64,000 nucleotides of DNA from Gluconobacter cerevisiae (GTDB lineage: Bacteria; Pseudomonadota; Alphaproteobacteria; Acetobacterales; Acetobacteraceae): positions 1-64,000 of the forward strand of contig NZ_JABCQO010000008.1 in assembly GCF_015244675.1 (NCBI RefSeq), in the 5' to 3' direction. Under the pieces are notes generated by a model. That model saw only the letters and a list, made by a program, of their open reading frames with translations, had not been told where the DNA came from and did not search any database. Positions within the stretch are counted from its first letter, which is position 1. Each line of letters opens with the position of its first letter. Below, one piece after another: positions 8,552-17,912 of this stretch. A program made the translations under genes and the position numbers.

Positions 8552-11410
8552 ATGATATCGTTTAAAAAAGCTCTGACGAGATATCTGATCCCGCTGACGA
8601 CAGTCGGCGTTATTGCGCCTGCACTGGCGCAGCCAACCTCCCACAAGGTCAGAACTCACAGCAAGAAACAAGAATCGCGTGCCATCAATCTGGCTCGGGG
8701 CAAAACGCCGACAGCGCCGGTGTCAAAACCATCGTCTATCCCGCCGCGTCCGCAGATTTTTGCTTCCGCCAGCAAGGCCGAAAGCATCAATGTTACGGGA
8801 ACGCGTGGCGGGAGCGTTGCAGCAGCCCTTGACGAGCAGCGCCACAGCGTAGGGGTGGCAAGCGTCATGTCGCGTGAGCAACTCGAACAGGCCCCAGAGA
8901 CAAACCTCTCAGATATTCTGACACGTCTTCCCGGCGTCTCGGCCTATAGCGACATGGGAGGCGCCCAGGCTGCAACAGGAGAGTCTCAGTACATGACCAT
9001 TCGTGGTCTTGACTCAAGCTACAACGCGTACACCCTGAACGGGGAACGCATCGCTCCAGCCGACCCGTCCACACGCGCCGTATCATTCGATATGCTTGCC
9101 CCGTATGGCATCACATCAATTAAAGTATCCAAAAGCACCACGGCCGATATGGATGGCGATGCAATCGGCGGCGCAATCGATATCAGAACCCCCACTGCTT
9201 TCGATTTTTCTGGCCCGTATCAGAAAATTACTCTGCAAGGCCAGTTAAACGACAAGGCGGCACAGATTGGTACGCAGGATCTTGGAGGCACCGCGCAGGT
9301 AGAATTCGCCCGTCGCTTTGGAAAAGATAATCGCTTTGGTATTTACGCCACGGGCTATTATTCTTCCAAAGGGGTACTGGCAGACGCCGTTGCACCGAAT
9401 ACCTCCTATTCTCCAACGCTTCTGTCACAGTCAGGGGTGACAAGCCTGAACCAGGCATCGCAGCTCTCGACACAGCAATTGAAGTACGATCTCTTCTCCA
9501 GTTCCATCAAACGGTATGGTGGCTCTCTTTCGCTCAACTACAAGGGCGATAATCAAGAGTTCTATGCCTTGGGAACTTATGGTCAGTACAATGTCAAAAT
9601 GGACGATAACCAGATTTCATTGCGCGGCGCAGATTCCGGTTATAATGCCAGCGGAATTTATCAATCCGCAAATGCAACCCGGGGCCAGTATTTTGAAACT
9701 GACGACTCAGCCCAGTTGTTAACAACACAGAAAATTGGAGGAATTACTCGCGCCCAGAACTGGACCATCAACTACGACGTGTTCAACAGCTATGGCGTAC
9801 AATCAAGCCCGAACCAGGTCGAGGCAAGCATGTATGGTAACACAACTGTCAATGGCCCTTTCAATTTTGATGTCGCCAACACAACGTTGCCCCGCGCAGT
9901 TGCGTCTTCTGGCGCCCTCGCAGAACTCTACAATCAGAACACCAATAAATTTTGGAAAACACAGGGGCGTGACTCCCAGAGTACGGCGGACATGTTCGGT
10001 ATTCACGCTGACGCCGCCTATCATTTCCATTTGGATATCCTGAAATCCATCGTCTTCGGCTTTAAAATCAGCGATACCCAACGCCAGTCCTGGCGTCACC
10101 CATATTTTCATGACGATAATAATTTCGTTTATGATGGTCCCTTTTTCGGCGGCGAGAGCTGGGCCTACAATAATGCAGCCGGTCCTATGGTCGGCAATAT
10201 TCCTGGAAAAAATGTCAATGCCTTCGGAGGCGCAGCCGGTGATTTCCGCCTGTTGGACCGGGACTGGGTCAAGAACACGACCGTCCCCCATAAATATCAA
10301 AATGACCCCAACGGCGCGGGTAATTACACAAAAAACGATTGGAATGCGAATACCAGTCGTGGATCTGAACGCGTTTACGCGGCCTTTGTTGAACTCAATC
10401 TTCAGGCCGGTCCTGTCGATATCCACCCAGGGTTTCGATATGAATATACAGATTTCAGCGGATCACATTGGAAATCCAATGGCGATGATGCGACCGGAGA
10501 GTTCATCAATATCAAGCAATCCTACGGTACACCGCTTCCATACCTCAACATCAATTATCGCCCGACAGACCTCAGCGTCCTGCGATTTTCCGTACGTCGC
10601 GCCCTTACACGCCCCGCCTTCGGCCTGATCAACGGCGCAACATCGTTAACGCTTGACTCATTGACCAACCGGGTCATTTCCGTATCCCAACCCAACCCAA
10701 ATCTACGTCCGACTACCGCTACGGTCTTTGATTTCTCAGGAGAGCTTTACAATCATCATTCCGGAGTTGTTTCCGCTTCCATTTATTATAAGCAGATCCA
10801 GAAATTTGTTTTTACATCTGTTTCAGGCACGACAAACAGCACGACGCTTGGCGGTAACGTGCCAACCAATGCCTATACCAATAATGGCACCGAATATCAG
10901 ATGCCTATGAACGGTGGTAGCGCGACATTGGAAGGCATCGAACTGAACGCTCAGCAAACACTCTATTTCCTGCCAGACTGGCTGAGTGGCTTCGGTGTTA
11001 ATGCAAATATTACACTCCAGCATTCAAATGCCCAGAGTAATATTTCCGGACACCCGAACACGGCACTCCCGCGCGCACCGGAAATGATGTATAATCTCGG
11101 GGTATTCTATAATTACGGTCCGATGCACTTCGATCTTAACTACAATTACATTGGAACGCAGCTTCTTAGTGTCAATTCGTCTCTTCCTGATTTCTATCTG
11201 CAACCGACACAGCGTCTTGATCTCAGCATGAAATACAAGTTCGGCTGGGGGCTGACAGGAACACTGGCGATGCAGAACCTTTTGAATACGCCTGCTTATT
11301 GGGAGACAATGGGTAAAGGTAAGTCCTATCTTGCCTATGATGGTTCAGCTAACGGCGCATTCGTCCAGACTGGGCGCACATATCTCGTAGGATTAACCGG
11401 ACAGTTTTGA
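8552..11410 (+). CDS. TonB-dependent receptor, carbohydrate type (Xanthomonas/Caulobacter class)
   Basis: A 952-residue outer-membrane receptor. The start at 8552 (ISFKKALTRYLIPLTTVGVI follows the initiating Met) gives a proper signal peptide ending PALAQ; an upstream in-frame ATG at 8483 would bury it. The plug domain follows (NLSDILTRLPGVSAYS, then TIRGLDSSYNAYTLNGERI and DAIGGAIDIRTP), then a beta-barrel ending in the aromatic-terminated strand YLVGLTGQF. The barrel resembles the large receptors that import oligosaccharides in Caulobacter and Xanthomonas. The stop overlaps the ATG of the PI-PLC/phosphatase gene (TGATG at 11408-11412), so the two are translationally coupled. It probably brings the released glycan or inositol phosphate into the periplasm. 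Confidence 0.9.
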   Translation: MISFKKALTRYLIPLTTVGVIAPALAQPTSHKVRTHSKKQESRAINLARGKTPTAPVSKPSSIPPRPQIFASASKAESINVTGTRGGSVAAALDEQRHSVGVASVMSREQLEQAPETNLSDILTRLPGVSAYSDMGGAQAATGESQYMTIRGLDSSYNAYTLNGERIAPADPSTRAVSFDMLAPYGITSIKVSKSTTADMDGDAIGGAIDIRTPTAFDFSGPYQKITLQGQLNDKAAQIGTQDLGGTAQVEFARRFGKDNRFGIYATGYYSSKGVLADAVAPNTSYSPTLLSQSGVTSLNQASQLSTQQLKYDLFSSSIKRYGGSLSLNYKGDNQEFYALGTYGQYNVKMDDNQISLRGADSGYNASGIYQSANATRGQYFETDDSAQLLTTQKIGGITRAQNWTINYDVFNSYGVQSSPNQVEASMYGNTTVNGPFNFDVANTTLPRAVASSGALAELYNQNTNKFWKTQGRDSQSTADMFGIHADAAYHFHLDILKSIVFGFKISDTQRQSWRHPYFHDDNNFVYDGPFFGGESWAYNNAAGPMVGNIPGKNVNAFGGAAGDFRLLDRDWVKNTTVPHKYQNDPNGAGNYTKNDWNANTSRGSERVYAAFVELNLQAGPVDIHPGFRYEYTDFSGSHWKSNGDDATGEFINIKQSYGTPLPYLNINYRPTDLSVLRFSVRRALTRPAFGLINGATSLTLDSLTNRVISVSQPNPNLRPTTATVFDFSGELYNHHSGVVSASIYYKQIQKFVFTSVSGTTNSTTLGGNVPTNAYTNNGTEYQMPMNGGSATLEGIELNAQQTLYFLPDWLSGFGVNANITLQHSNAQSNISGHPNTALPRAPEMMYNLGVFYNYGPMHFDLNYNYIGTQLLSVNSSLPDFYLQPTQRLDLSMKYKFGWGLTGTLAMQNLLNTPAYWETMGKGKSYLAYDGSANGAFVQTGRTYLVGLTGQF

Positions 11411-13704
11411 TGACGATGTATAAAACGTACCGTTTCTATTGGGGAGTGGCCTTATTGGTCGCTCCTCTTCTTGCAACGATCGGCACGGCAAAAGCTGATA
11501 ACCCGCTTGATCCCAATAACCTGCGACTGGACCAGTTGCAGGTTATTGGATCCCACAACAGCTATCATTCCGGCGTAGAGCCAGGTATTCTTTCAAGAAT
11601 ACAACAGATCTCTCCTGCCCTCGCAAAACTACTTGACTATAAACATCCGGCTCTTTCGACACAACTTGATCAAGGCATCCGTCAGGTCGAACTCGATATT
11701 TACGCTGATAATCACGGCGGCCGGTTTTCAAACCCGCACAATCCTTACGCTCCGACAGAAAAATGGCCTCTTCCGCCGGCAGAAGCAGCGCTCATGCGTC
11801 AGCCCGGCTTCAAGGTCATGCATATCCCTGACATAGACCAGCACGCCAACTGCCAGCCGCTTAAGGCCTGCCTTGAGAACATTCGCAACTGGTCTGACGC
11901 GCATCCTCATCATATTCCGGTCTTCGTTATTCTTGAAATAGAACAATCCAACGATCTGCCTGGGGCGACACCTGTCGAACTCTTCAATGCCAGAACATTC
12001 AATGATCTCGACGCAACGATCCGGTCCATTTTTTCAATACACAACCTTCTGACCCCGGACGACGTGCGTGGAAATGCCACCACGCTTTCGGAAGCCGTAC
12101 AGGCACACGGGTGGCCAACTTTAGCCCAAAGCCGCGGAAAAGTTATTTTTCTTCTGGATCAACGCAGCAATGGGCCACTTTATCTGGAAGGTCATAAAGG
12201 TCTGCGCGGTCGCGTTGCGTTCACCAATGCAGACCCTTCCGCACCTGACGCGGCATTTACCGAACTCAACGATGGTCCTGTTTCCCAGATCACGAAACTG
12301 GTCCGGAAACATCTTCTTGTGCGGACAAGAGCAGACGTAAACACTGCTGAAGCGCGCGAGGGAGATCCCGCCCGACCGAATGCCATGCTGGCGAGCGGCG
12401 CACAAATTATCAGCACAGATTATCCGAATAGCGAACCAGCACGCTGGAGTGGATACAGGGTCGGCTTTCCAGCCGGTGGGTCTGTGCGCTGTAATCCAGT
12501 CACATCTCCTACGGGCTGTGTTTCACGCCTCATAGATGCAGCGGACGCACAAAAACTGTATTTGCGCCGCGTCGTTATGGTTATGCGTCACGGCATACGC
12601 TCGGCGTTGCCGGGTCAGGAGCCTGCGACGGCAACTGTTAATGGTGGTTGGCCAAAATGGGAAGTTGCTCCCGGAGACCTGACGCCCCACGGCGCTACAG
12701 GCATGCGCGCTCTGGGACAATTTGAACGTCAGTGGCTTAGCGAAAATGGTCTCATTTCAAACGCTGGATGTCCCTCCTCTGAAAAAATCGCAATGCGATC
12801 CAATTCGGAGCGGCGAACCATAGCCAGCGCCCAGGCATTCGCGAACGGCTTTGCACCAACCTGTTCCATCACCATCGCGCATCAACCAGAAGGGACGGCA
12901 GATCCCCTTTTCTCTCCTCTTGAAGCGGACCCCGCGCGTTTCGATATGCGGACGATCATCTCCCAGTTGCCTGACGCAAACGAGATGTTCGCGCCCCACA
13001 AGGACATGTTGAACGCACTTTCAAACATTGTCCGGTGCACTACCGGTTCCTGCGATTTCCTCACAGCACCAAGTCACATAGAAGCGGACAGCACCAATCA
13101 TGAATTGACACTCTCCGGCCCGATCCGCGACGCCTCATCCATCGCTGAAGCCCTGATGCTGGCCTATCTGGATGGGAAGCCAGAAATAAGCAGCTTCAGC
13201 GGAAAACGCATCGACGCCACGACACTGGGGCCACTCTCTGCATTGCATGCAGCGATGCTGAAGACCATCGTACGCCCTCCTGCAATCGGTGAGCCCTTGT
13301 CTCGTAACCTGAGACAGCGCATCATCACGGACTTGACTGAAAAAAACGGTCCTGATTATCGCCTGTATGTCGGGCATGATGACACTATAGCCCCCTTACT
13401 GGGCCTATTGGATGCGCATATACAAGCACCAGGCTATGCAGCAGATGAAATCCCGGTCGGGTCTGCTTTAGGCTTTGCCCTGTACGATAACGACGTCGGC
13501 GCAACCTTCGTCCGCGTATTTTTCCAGTCCCAGACACCGCAAGATCTCCGAACGACACCTGAAACCGCGTGGCCTTCGCTCAGCTTTCCATCAATACCAA
13601 TCTGCAAAGCTGACACGCATCTCTGCACGATCGACGAACTACTGTTTGCCCTAAAAAGTACTCAGTCACGGAAGCAGTCTCTCTCAGACACAGGACAGAA
13701 ATAA
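11410..13704 (+). CDS. Exported PI-PLC domain / histidine acid phosphatase (phytase-like) fusion
   Basis: A 764-residue exported protein with two catalytic domains. After the signal peptide (hydrophobic GVALLVAPLLATIGTAKA), residues about 40-375 resemble the calcium-dependent phosphatidylinositol phospholipase C X-domain: VIGSHNSYH with His49, RQVELDIYAD (91-100) and VMHIPDIDQH with His138. Residues about 385-760 are a histidine acid phosphatase domain with the nucleophile motif MRHGIR (392-397) and the proton-donor pair in YVGHDDTIAP (His656-Asp657). That second family includes phytases and glucose-1-phosphatases. Together the protein could release inositol phosphates from a glycolipid and dephosphorylate them. 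It sits between the TonB receptor and a Gfo/Idh dehydrogenase. The fusion order is unusual to me. A TTG three bases upstream could also be read as a start. Confidence 0.85.
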   Translation: MTMYKTYRFYWGVALLVAPLLATIGTAKADNPLDPNNLRLDQLQVIGSHNSYHSGVEPGILSRIQQISPALAKLLDYKHPALSTQLDQGIRQVELDIYADNHGGRFSNPHNPYAPTEKWPLPPAEAALMRQPGFKVMHIPDIDQHANCQPLKACLENIRNWSDAHPHHIPVFVILEIEQSNDLPGATPVELFNARTFNDLDATIRSIFSIHNLLTPDDVRGNATTLSEAVQAHGWPTLAQSRGKVIFLLDQRSNGPLYLEGHKGLRGRVAFTNADPSAPDAAFTELNDGPVSQITKLVRKHLLVRTRADVNTAEAREGDPARPNAMLASGAQIISTDYPNSEPARWSGYRVGFPAGGSVRCNPVTSPTGCVSRLIDAADAQKLYLRRVVMVMRHGIRSALPGQEPATATVNGGWPKWEVAPGDLTPHGATGMRALGQFERQWLSENGLISNAGCPSSEKIAMRSNSERRTIASAQAFANGFAPTCSITIAHQPEGTADPLFSPLEADPARFDMRTIISQLPDANEMFAPHKDMLNALSNIVRCTTGSCDFLTAPSHIEADSTNHELTLSGPIRDASSIAEALMLAYLDGKPEISSFSGKRIDATTLGPLSALHAAMLKTIVRPPAIGEPLSRNLRQRIITDLTEKNGPDYRLYVGHDDTIAPLLGLLDAHIQAPGYAADEIPVGSALGFALYDNDVGATFVRVFFQSQTPQDLRTTPETAWPSLSFPSIPICKADTHLCTIDELLFALKSTQSRKQSLSDTGQK

Positions 13705-13706
13705 TC

Positions 13707-14792
13707 ATGAAAAAAATCTCTCTTGGCCTGATTGGTGCAGGCGAAGTCGCCCAACTCATTCATCTGCCAATTCTGAAACAATTACAGGATCATTATGCGG
13801 TCACAGCATTGTATGATCCCTCTCCTTCTGTTCTGGAGCAGGTCGGAAGCAACTGGAATATCCCTCATCGTTACACGACACTCGATGACCTCCTGTCTGA
13901 CCCGACCATTGATGCCATCATGGTTCTGAGTCCGGACCAGTTCCATGGGGACCACGCCCGATCTGCTCTGCGGGCCCAAAAGCATGTCTTTCTTGAGAAG
14001 CCTGCTTGCCTGACCCTTACGGATCTCAAATCTCTGATTGAAGTAGAACGAGAGAGCAATCAGGTGACGATGGTTGGCTACATGCGCTGTTATGCACCTG
14101 CTTTCACACAGGCTCAGTCCCTTCTGAAACACATGGGAGAGACACGCTACGTCCGCGTCCGGGATCTGATCTGCGAAGGACCATGGTTTTTTAACAGCTG
14201 GGGCCATGTTGCCACACCGGATGGCGACATAGCAGTTGACCTGATCGATTCAGGCCGCGCTAAACGCCTTGCGGACATGAAAGCTGTCTGTGGAGAAGAC
14301 GCGTCCCCCGCGATCCTGAAAGCTTATGAAGTTCTGACCGGTTTGGGCATCCATTCTCTTTCAGCCCTCCGCGTATTGATAGGCTCGCCACAAAAGGTTA
14401 TCTCAGCCCATATCGCGCAGGGTGGAACACAGATCAACGCACTTCTGGACTATGGACAGTTCATAACGAGTTATGAATGCCTGATTGACGACGTCGTTCG
14501 GTTCGACGCTACAATTGAAGTCATTTCCGCCCGCGAAAAACTCGATATCTATTACGATACCCCGTATATCCGTAACCTCCCAGGACGTACGGTATTTCAG
14601 ACGAGCACGGAGACAGATAATACCGTTCAGAATTTCGGTCCTTTCTACAAGGATCCATTCCGTGTCGAACTCGAACATTTCCATGATGCTATCGTCGCAG
14701 GCACGCCCGTTTCCACCCCTCTTCAGGACGCGTGGGCTGATCTCGATTTGTGTCAACAGATCATGACAGCGGCTCGAATAAGCACAAAGTAA
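13707..14792 (+). CDS. Gfo/Idh/MocA-family oxidoreductase
   Basis: A 361-residue NAD(P)-dependent dehydrogenase. The N-terminal Rossmann fold has GLIGAGEVAQLIHLPIL, and the family signature LEKPACLT near residue 95 supplies the conserved lysine. The C-terminal half is the alpha/beta substrate domain. Relatives oxidise inositols, sugars and sugar acids, so inositol 2-dehydrogenase-type chemistry is possible but unproven. It starts two bases after the stop of the PI-PLC/phosphatase gene and is the last gene of the receptor operon. With the IolE-like protein of the divergent operon it could make the first two steps of inositol breakdown. No signal peptide is seen, so it acts in the cytoplasm. 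Confidence 0.85.
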   Translation: MKKISLGLIGAGEVAQLIHLPILKQLQDHYAVTALYDPSPSVLEQVGSNWNIPHRYTTLDDLLSDPTIDAIMVLSPDQFHGDHARSALRAQKHVFLEKPACLTLTDLKSLIEVERESNQVTMVGYMRCYAPAFTQAQSLLKHMGETRYVRVRDLICEGPWFFNSWGHVATPDGDIAVDLIDSGRAKRLADMKAVCGEDASPAILKAYEVLTGLGIHSLSALRVLIGSPQKVISAHIAQGGTQINALLDYGQFITSYECLIDDVVRFDATIEVISAREKLDIYYDTPYIRNLPGRTVFQTSTETDNTVQNFGPFYKDPFRVELEHFHDAIVAGTPVSTPLQDAWADLDLCQQIMTAARISTK

Positions 14793-14899
14793 TTTTCGAA
14801 TTGTCCCAGTTTGAGTTCGGACGTTGAGAAACCGAATCACCGTTGATTGACGTCCTTCGCAGCTTGAATCTGTACTCAACCGGCAGAAATTGATAGTTC

Positions 14900-15320
14900 T
14901 GGATAGTGGACCTGCTAAGGTTTTGTGCCGGTTGACTGAGCGTTTTAAGCTCGCATCGGGGGACATACTAGACCATGGCAGCGCGGATCTGCCAGTACCT
15001 GAACCGCAGTCCGACCTGGCCCGGGAGAACGAGCGCCTACGCCAGAAGAACCGCGTTCTGCGGGAGGAAAGTGAAACCTTAAAAAACCGCTACATAGTTT
15101 TTCGTGAGCTAAAAGCCATGAGGTTCGCCTTCATCCGGGAGAATTTTGTCCTGAGCAACTCCAATTATGGTCGTCCTCGAATAATTATGAACTCAAGGAG
15201 ATGGGGCTCGATGTCGAAGAATGTCGCGCGGGGCGGCTGATGAAACTCAACGGGATTCGCCCAGTGCGCACCCTTCACCACAGGGTCACAATTGATAGCC
15301 GTCATTCCTTGGTGTTGCAG
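14900..15320 (+). pseudogene. IS3-family transposase relic (orfA end and orfB start)
   Basis: An OrfA-like coiled coil (LARENERLRQKNRVLREESE) runs into an OrfB-like segment (KAMRFAFIRE) and, after a break near 15180, further OrfB-like words in another frame (GLDVEECRAGRLMKLNGIRP and VTIDSRHSL). The catalytic DDE core is absent and several stops and shifts are present. It is a degraded insertion-sequence remnant lying directly behind the dehydrogenase gene; no clear terminal repeats were found. Confidence 0.6.
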
Positions 15321-15460
15321 CCAATATTCTTTACACGATTTCCAGAAGAAACTGACGGAATGTAGGATGATGCATTCATATCTCGGCTACATCACAGCCC
15401 TATCGCTTTAGAGACTAAAGCCGCCTAACAGTATCACATACCGGCACAAACCGTAATTAG

Positions 15461-15631
15461 TCCAAACGCAGGACGTCCTCCTTTGCTCTCGTCTGAATAG
15501 GCCAGTGCCTTTTCTATACTAGGGCAGCATATTTCAAAATTTACAGTTCGGGAAAAAGATTAGAATTGGTCGCTAAGCTCATTCAACCGAGTAAGCCGCT
15601 CTTCAACACCAAAGAAACCTAGCTGCTTCAT
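15461..15631 (-). pseudogene. IS5-family transposase relic, N-terminal fragment
   Basis: On the minus strand from 15631 the sequence reads MKQLGFFGVEERLTRLNELS, then a stop and SFSRTVNFEI, and ends near KALAYSDESKGGRPAFG. This matches, segment by segment, the N-terminus of the decayed IS5 transposase at 62.6-63.6 kb (LARLSGFGDQLEAFSRTVDF and GGRPPF). Only about 55 residues survive. The rest of 15321-15771 shows nothing else I can name. Confidence 0.6.
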
Positions 15632-15771
15632 ACCATCCCTTCACATCTCGCGCGAGAATACTGGTAGCTCTTGGCTCGGAACGCAAAAAATTGATATGGG
15701 AATACTACAACGAGTGTCGTGGTTGTTCTGCAGCATGATTTCGAGTGATAATAAACAAAAAAAGGTATTCG

Positions 15772-16293
15772 TCAGGATATTTTGCCCTTCCAAATGAAGC
15801 GATATCGTCCAGGTCTTTGTCCTGGATCTCGGGTCGCTTTAAACCCGAGTTTTTCCAAAAGCTGCCACGAAGGCTGATTTTCTGGACGACATTCCGCGAT
15901 AATTTGACGTTCTGGAAAAATATCGACTAGCTTTGCTAGCAGGGCGGCAACGCTCTCTCTTGCAATTCCTTGCCTTTGTTGCGCAGGATGAACCCAATAT
16001 CCGACCTCAATCTCACATTCATTATGTAAGTGCGTACCAATCACGGCCGTCAATTCGTCATGCCCATGCATCCACACGCCGATGAACTGGTCACGCCCAT
16101 TATCTTCCCCGGTGATCAGTTTCTGGGCGTCAAGCATTGTGAAAGGTGTTGGTAGAAAATGTACAATATCCGTAATTTCAGGGTGATTGGTCAGTTTTTG
16201 TAAAGCTGCCGCATCATTTCCGCTGAGAGCCTTGATAAGCAGACGTGGTGTCTGGATTTCTGGAAACTTCTTTAAGGTGTCTTTGGGGCGCAC
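15772..16293 (-). CDS. GNAT-family N-acetyltransferase (RimJ/RimL-like)
   Basis: A 173-residue acetyltransferase. It opens with IQTPRLLIKALSGNDAAALQ, typical of RimJ/RimL-type enzymes, and has the acetyl-CoA loop HPAQQRQGIA followed by the helix and the late NQPSWQLLEKLGF segment. The start was placed at the GTG at 16293, seven bases after a GGAG; an ATG at 16377 is in frame but adds 28 residues without similarity to the family. The acceptor (protein N-terminus or small molecule) cannot be told. It stands alone between IS relics and the cupin gene, in AT-richer sequence than the surrounding operons. Confidence 0.78.
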   Translation of the reverse strand: MRPKDTLKKFPEIQTPRLLIKALSGNDAAALQKLTNHPEITDIVHFLPTPFTMLDAQKLITGEDNGRDQFIGVWMHGHDELTAVIGTHLHNECEIEVGYWVHPAQQRQGIARESVAALLAKLVDIFPERQIIAECRPENQPSWQLLEKLGFKATRDPGQRPGRYRFIWKGKIS

Positions 16294-16444
16294 AGCACAC
16301 TCCGTAGATAAAAAATGTTTTGGTCGCGTAAATCGTGTGGAGATATTGCTTGTAGCGACCGATTTTACATATTTCAAAGCGAGCGGATTATTTCGCCTGA
16401 GAAGCTACTCTTGATTTCTTATCTGACGTAAGCAGTTGAATGCA

Positions 16445-16864
16445 CTATCTTAAGGTAGCCGCTCCGGGTCGAAGCCACCAATCAGGGTCGTTATCGACAA
16501 GGTCTTTCTGTGTCCATTTCTCACTCAGATGAATATCGATGGTTTCAAGTGGTGTATCGCCATTATTTTTGAATGCATGAGGGATATTCGCGGGTCCGAA
16601 AAGAACGTCACCTTCTTTTGCTTCTATGCAGACATGGCCGATTTTGAAGACACCTTGACCACGACGTACAATGAAAATTTCATCGTATGTATGGACATGT
16701 AGTGTCGGACCGTCACCTCGCGTTTCTTGGGTAAAATTTAGAACAGTGACATTCACGCCAAACGTCGTGCCGTCAAAATGCCCGCGCCAGGGATGTAGAC
16801 CTGACAACCACATGGCAGCGGGTAAAGTTTGAATTCTATTCGACACGCTTTCAGCTCCTGACAT
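16445..16864 (-). CDS. Small cupin-domain protein
   Basis: A 139-residue single-domain cupin. Motif 1 is HVHTYDEIFIVRRGQG and motif 2 is GDVLFGPANIPHAFKNNG, which together give the 2-His/1-Glu plus His metal site of the fold. Small cupins of this type act as dioxygenases, isomerases or sensors; the function here is unknown. It is divergent from a LysR gene 90 bases away, which suggests that regulator controls it. Confidence 0.78.
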   Translation of the reverse strand: MSGAESVSNRIQTLPAAMWLSGLHPWRGHFDGTTFGVNVTVLNFTQETRGDGPTLHVHTYDEIFIVRRGQGVFKIGHVCIEAKEGDVLFGPANIPHAFKNNGDTPLETIDIHLSEKWTQKDLVDNDPDWWLRPGAATLR

Positions 16865-16954
16865 TTTTTTGAACTACAAATTTAGTGCGATGAATTTCTT
16901 GCATGCAGGATCTTCGAATGGAAATAATGATTCAATATCTGATATATTCACCAT

Positions 16955-17893
16955 ATGAATGAGCTGAGACGTATCGACTTAAACTTGCTTCCGACGCTGT
17001 ACGCGCTGCTCACGGAAGGACATGTCACGCGTGCTGCAATACGTTTAAATAAAAGCCAACCAGCCGTCAGTCATGCCCTCGCTCAACTCCGTGGGCATTT
17101 TGGAGACCCTCTCTTGGTCCGCCAGAGAGGCAATATGATATTAACGAATAAAGCACTGCAGCTTTTAGAACCTTTGGAAAAAGCCTTAAGTGGCATTCAT
17201 ACACTATTGGAGACCCCGGAATTTGACCCGAGTTCCTATAAAGGCCTTATAAGACTTTCTCTTTCTGATTACGCATCCGGGATTATTTTACCGCACCTCA
17301 CTCGAATACTCCGAAGTACAGCACCGGGCATTGATCTCGGGATAAGCCAAGCGAGCCGGGACACAGCATTATCTCAATTACGCGATGGAGAAGTAGATCT
17401 CGCGTTTGGTATCTTTCCCGTGTGCCCAGAAGATATAAATCGCGAGAATTTATTTGAAGATCATTTCGTAAGTATTATAGATTCTTCAGAACGGTTACCA
17501 TCAGAACCACTCTCTTTAAAAGAGTGGTTTTCCAGACCGCATGTTATGGTTGCCTTACGACCTGATGCTCAGGATGAGATCGAACAGGTTTTACTCGATC
17601 AAAATTACCATCGTCGTCTTATGCTTGTCATGCCCCATTGGAGCGCTGCAGTAGCGACAATAGCTGGGACAGATTTAATTTTGACTATCGCGCGACGATC
17701 GATCCGAGATCTAAGTCTATATCCCTCTTTGAGGATTTTTGAGCCGCCATTACAGCTTCCGTCTTTGCAATACCAACAAGTATGGCATGAGAGACGGCAT
17801 CGTGATCCTATGCTTTCCTGGCTACGTAATATTGTGAAAACAAGTTGCGCTTCGATAGCGTCGACTGCCTTCTGTACGTCTAATGGAGTGTAA
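16955..17893 (+). CDS. LysR-family transcriptional regulator
   Basis: A 312-residue LysR protein. The N-terminal helix-turn-helix begins RIDLNLLPTLYALLTEGHVT and contains NKSQPAVSHALAQL (residues about 28-41); the effector domain follows (LIRLSLSDYASGIILPHL onward). Such regulators usually sit divergent from their target, which here is the cupin gene. The coding sequence is AT-rich compared with the hut region. The inducer is unknown. Confidence 0.85.
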   Translation: MNELRRIDLNLLPTLYALLTEGHVTRAAIRLNKSQPAVSHALAQLRGHFGDPLLVRQRGNMILTNKALQLLEPLEKALSGIHTLLETPEFDPSSYKGLIRLSLSDYASGIILPHLTRILRSTAPGIDLGISQASRDTALSQLRDGEVDLAFGIFPVCPEDINRENLFEDHFVSIIDSSERLPSEPLSLKEWFSRPHVMVALRPDAQDEIEQVLLDQNYHRRLMLVMPHWSAAVATIAGTDLILTIARRSIRDLSLYPSLRIFEPPLQLPSLQYQQVWHERRHRDPMLSWLRNIVKTSCASIASTAFCTSNGV

Positions 17894-17912
17894 TCTACCC
17901 TAAGCTTGGGCC

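Noticed and set aside
9803-10426. Minus-strand frame of 207 codons inside the TonB receptor gene
   Set aside because: Antisense to a clear beta-barrel coding region, without a start context or family resemblance.
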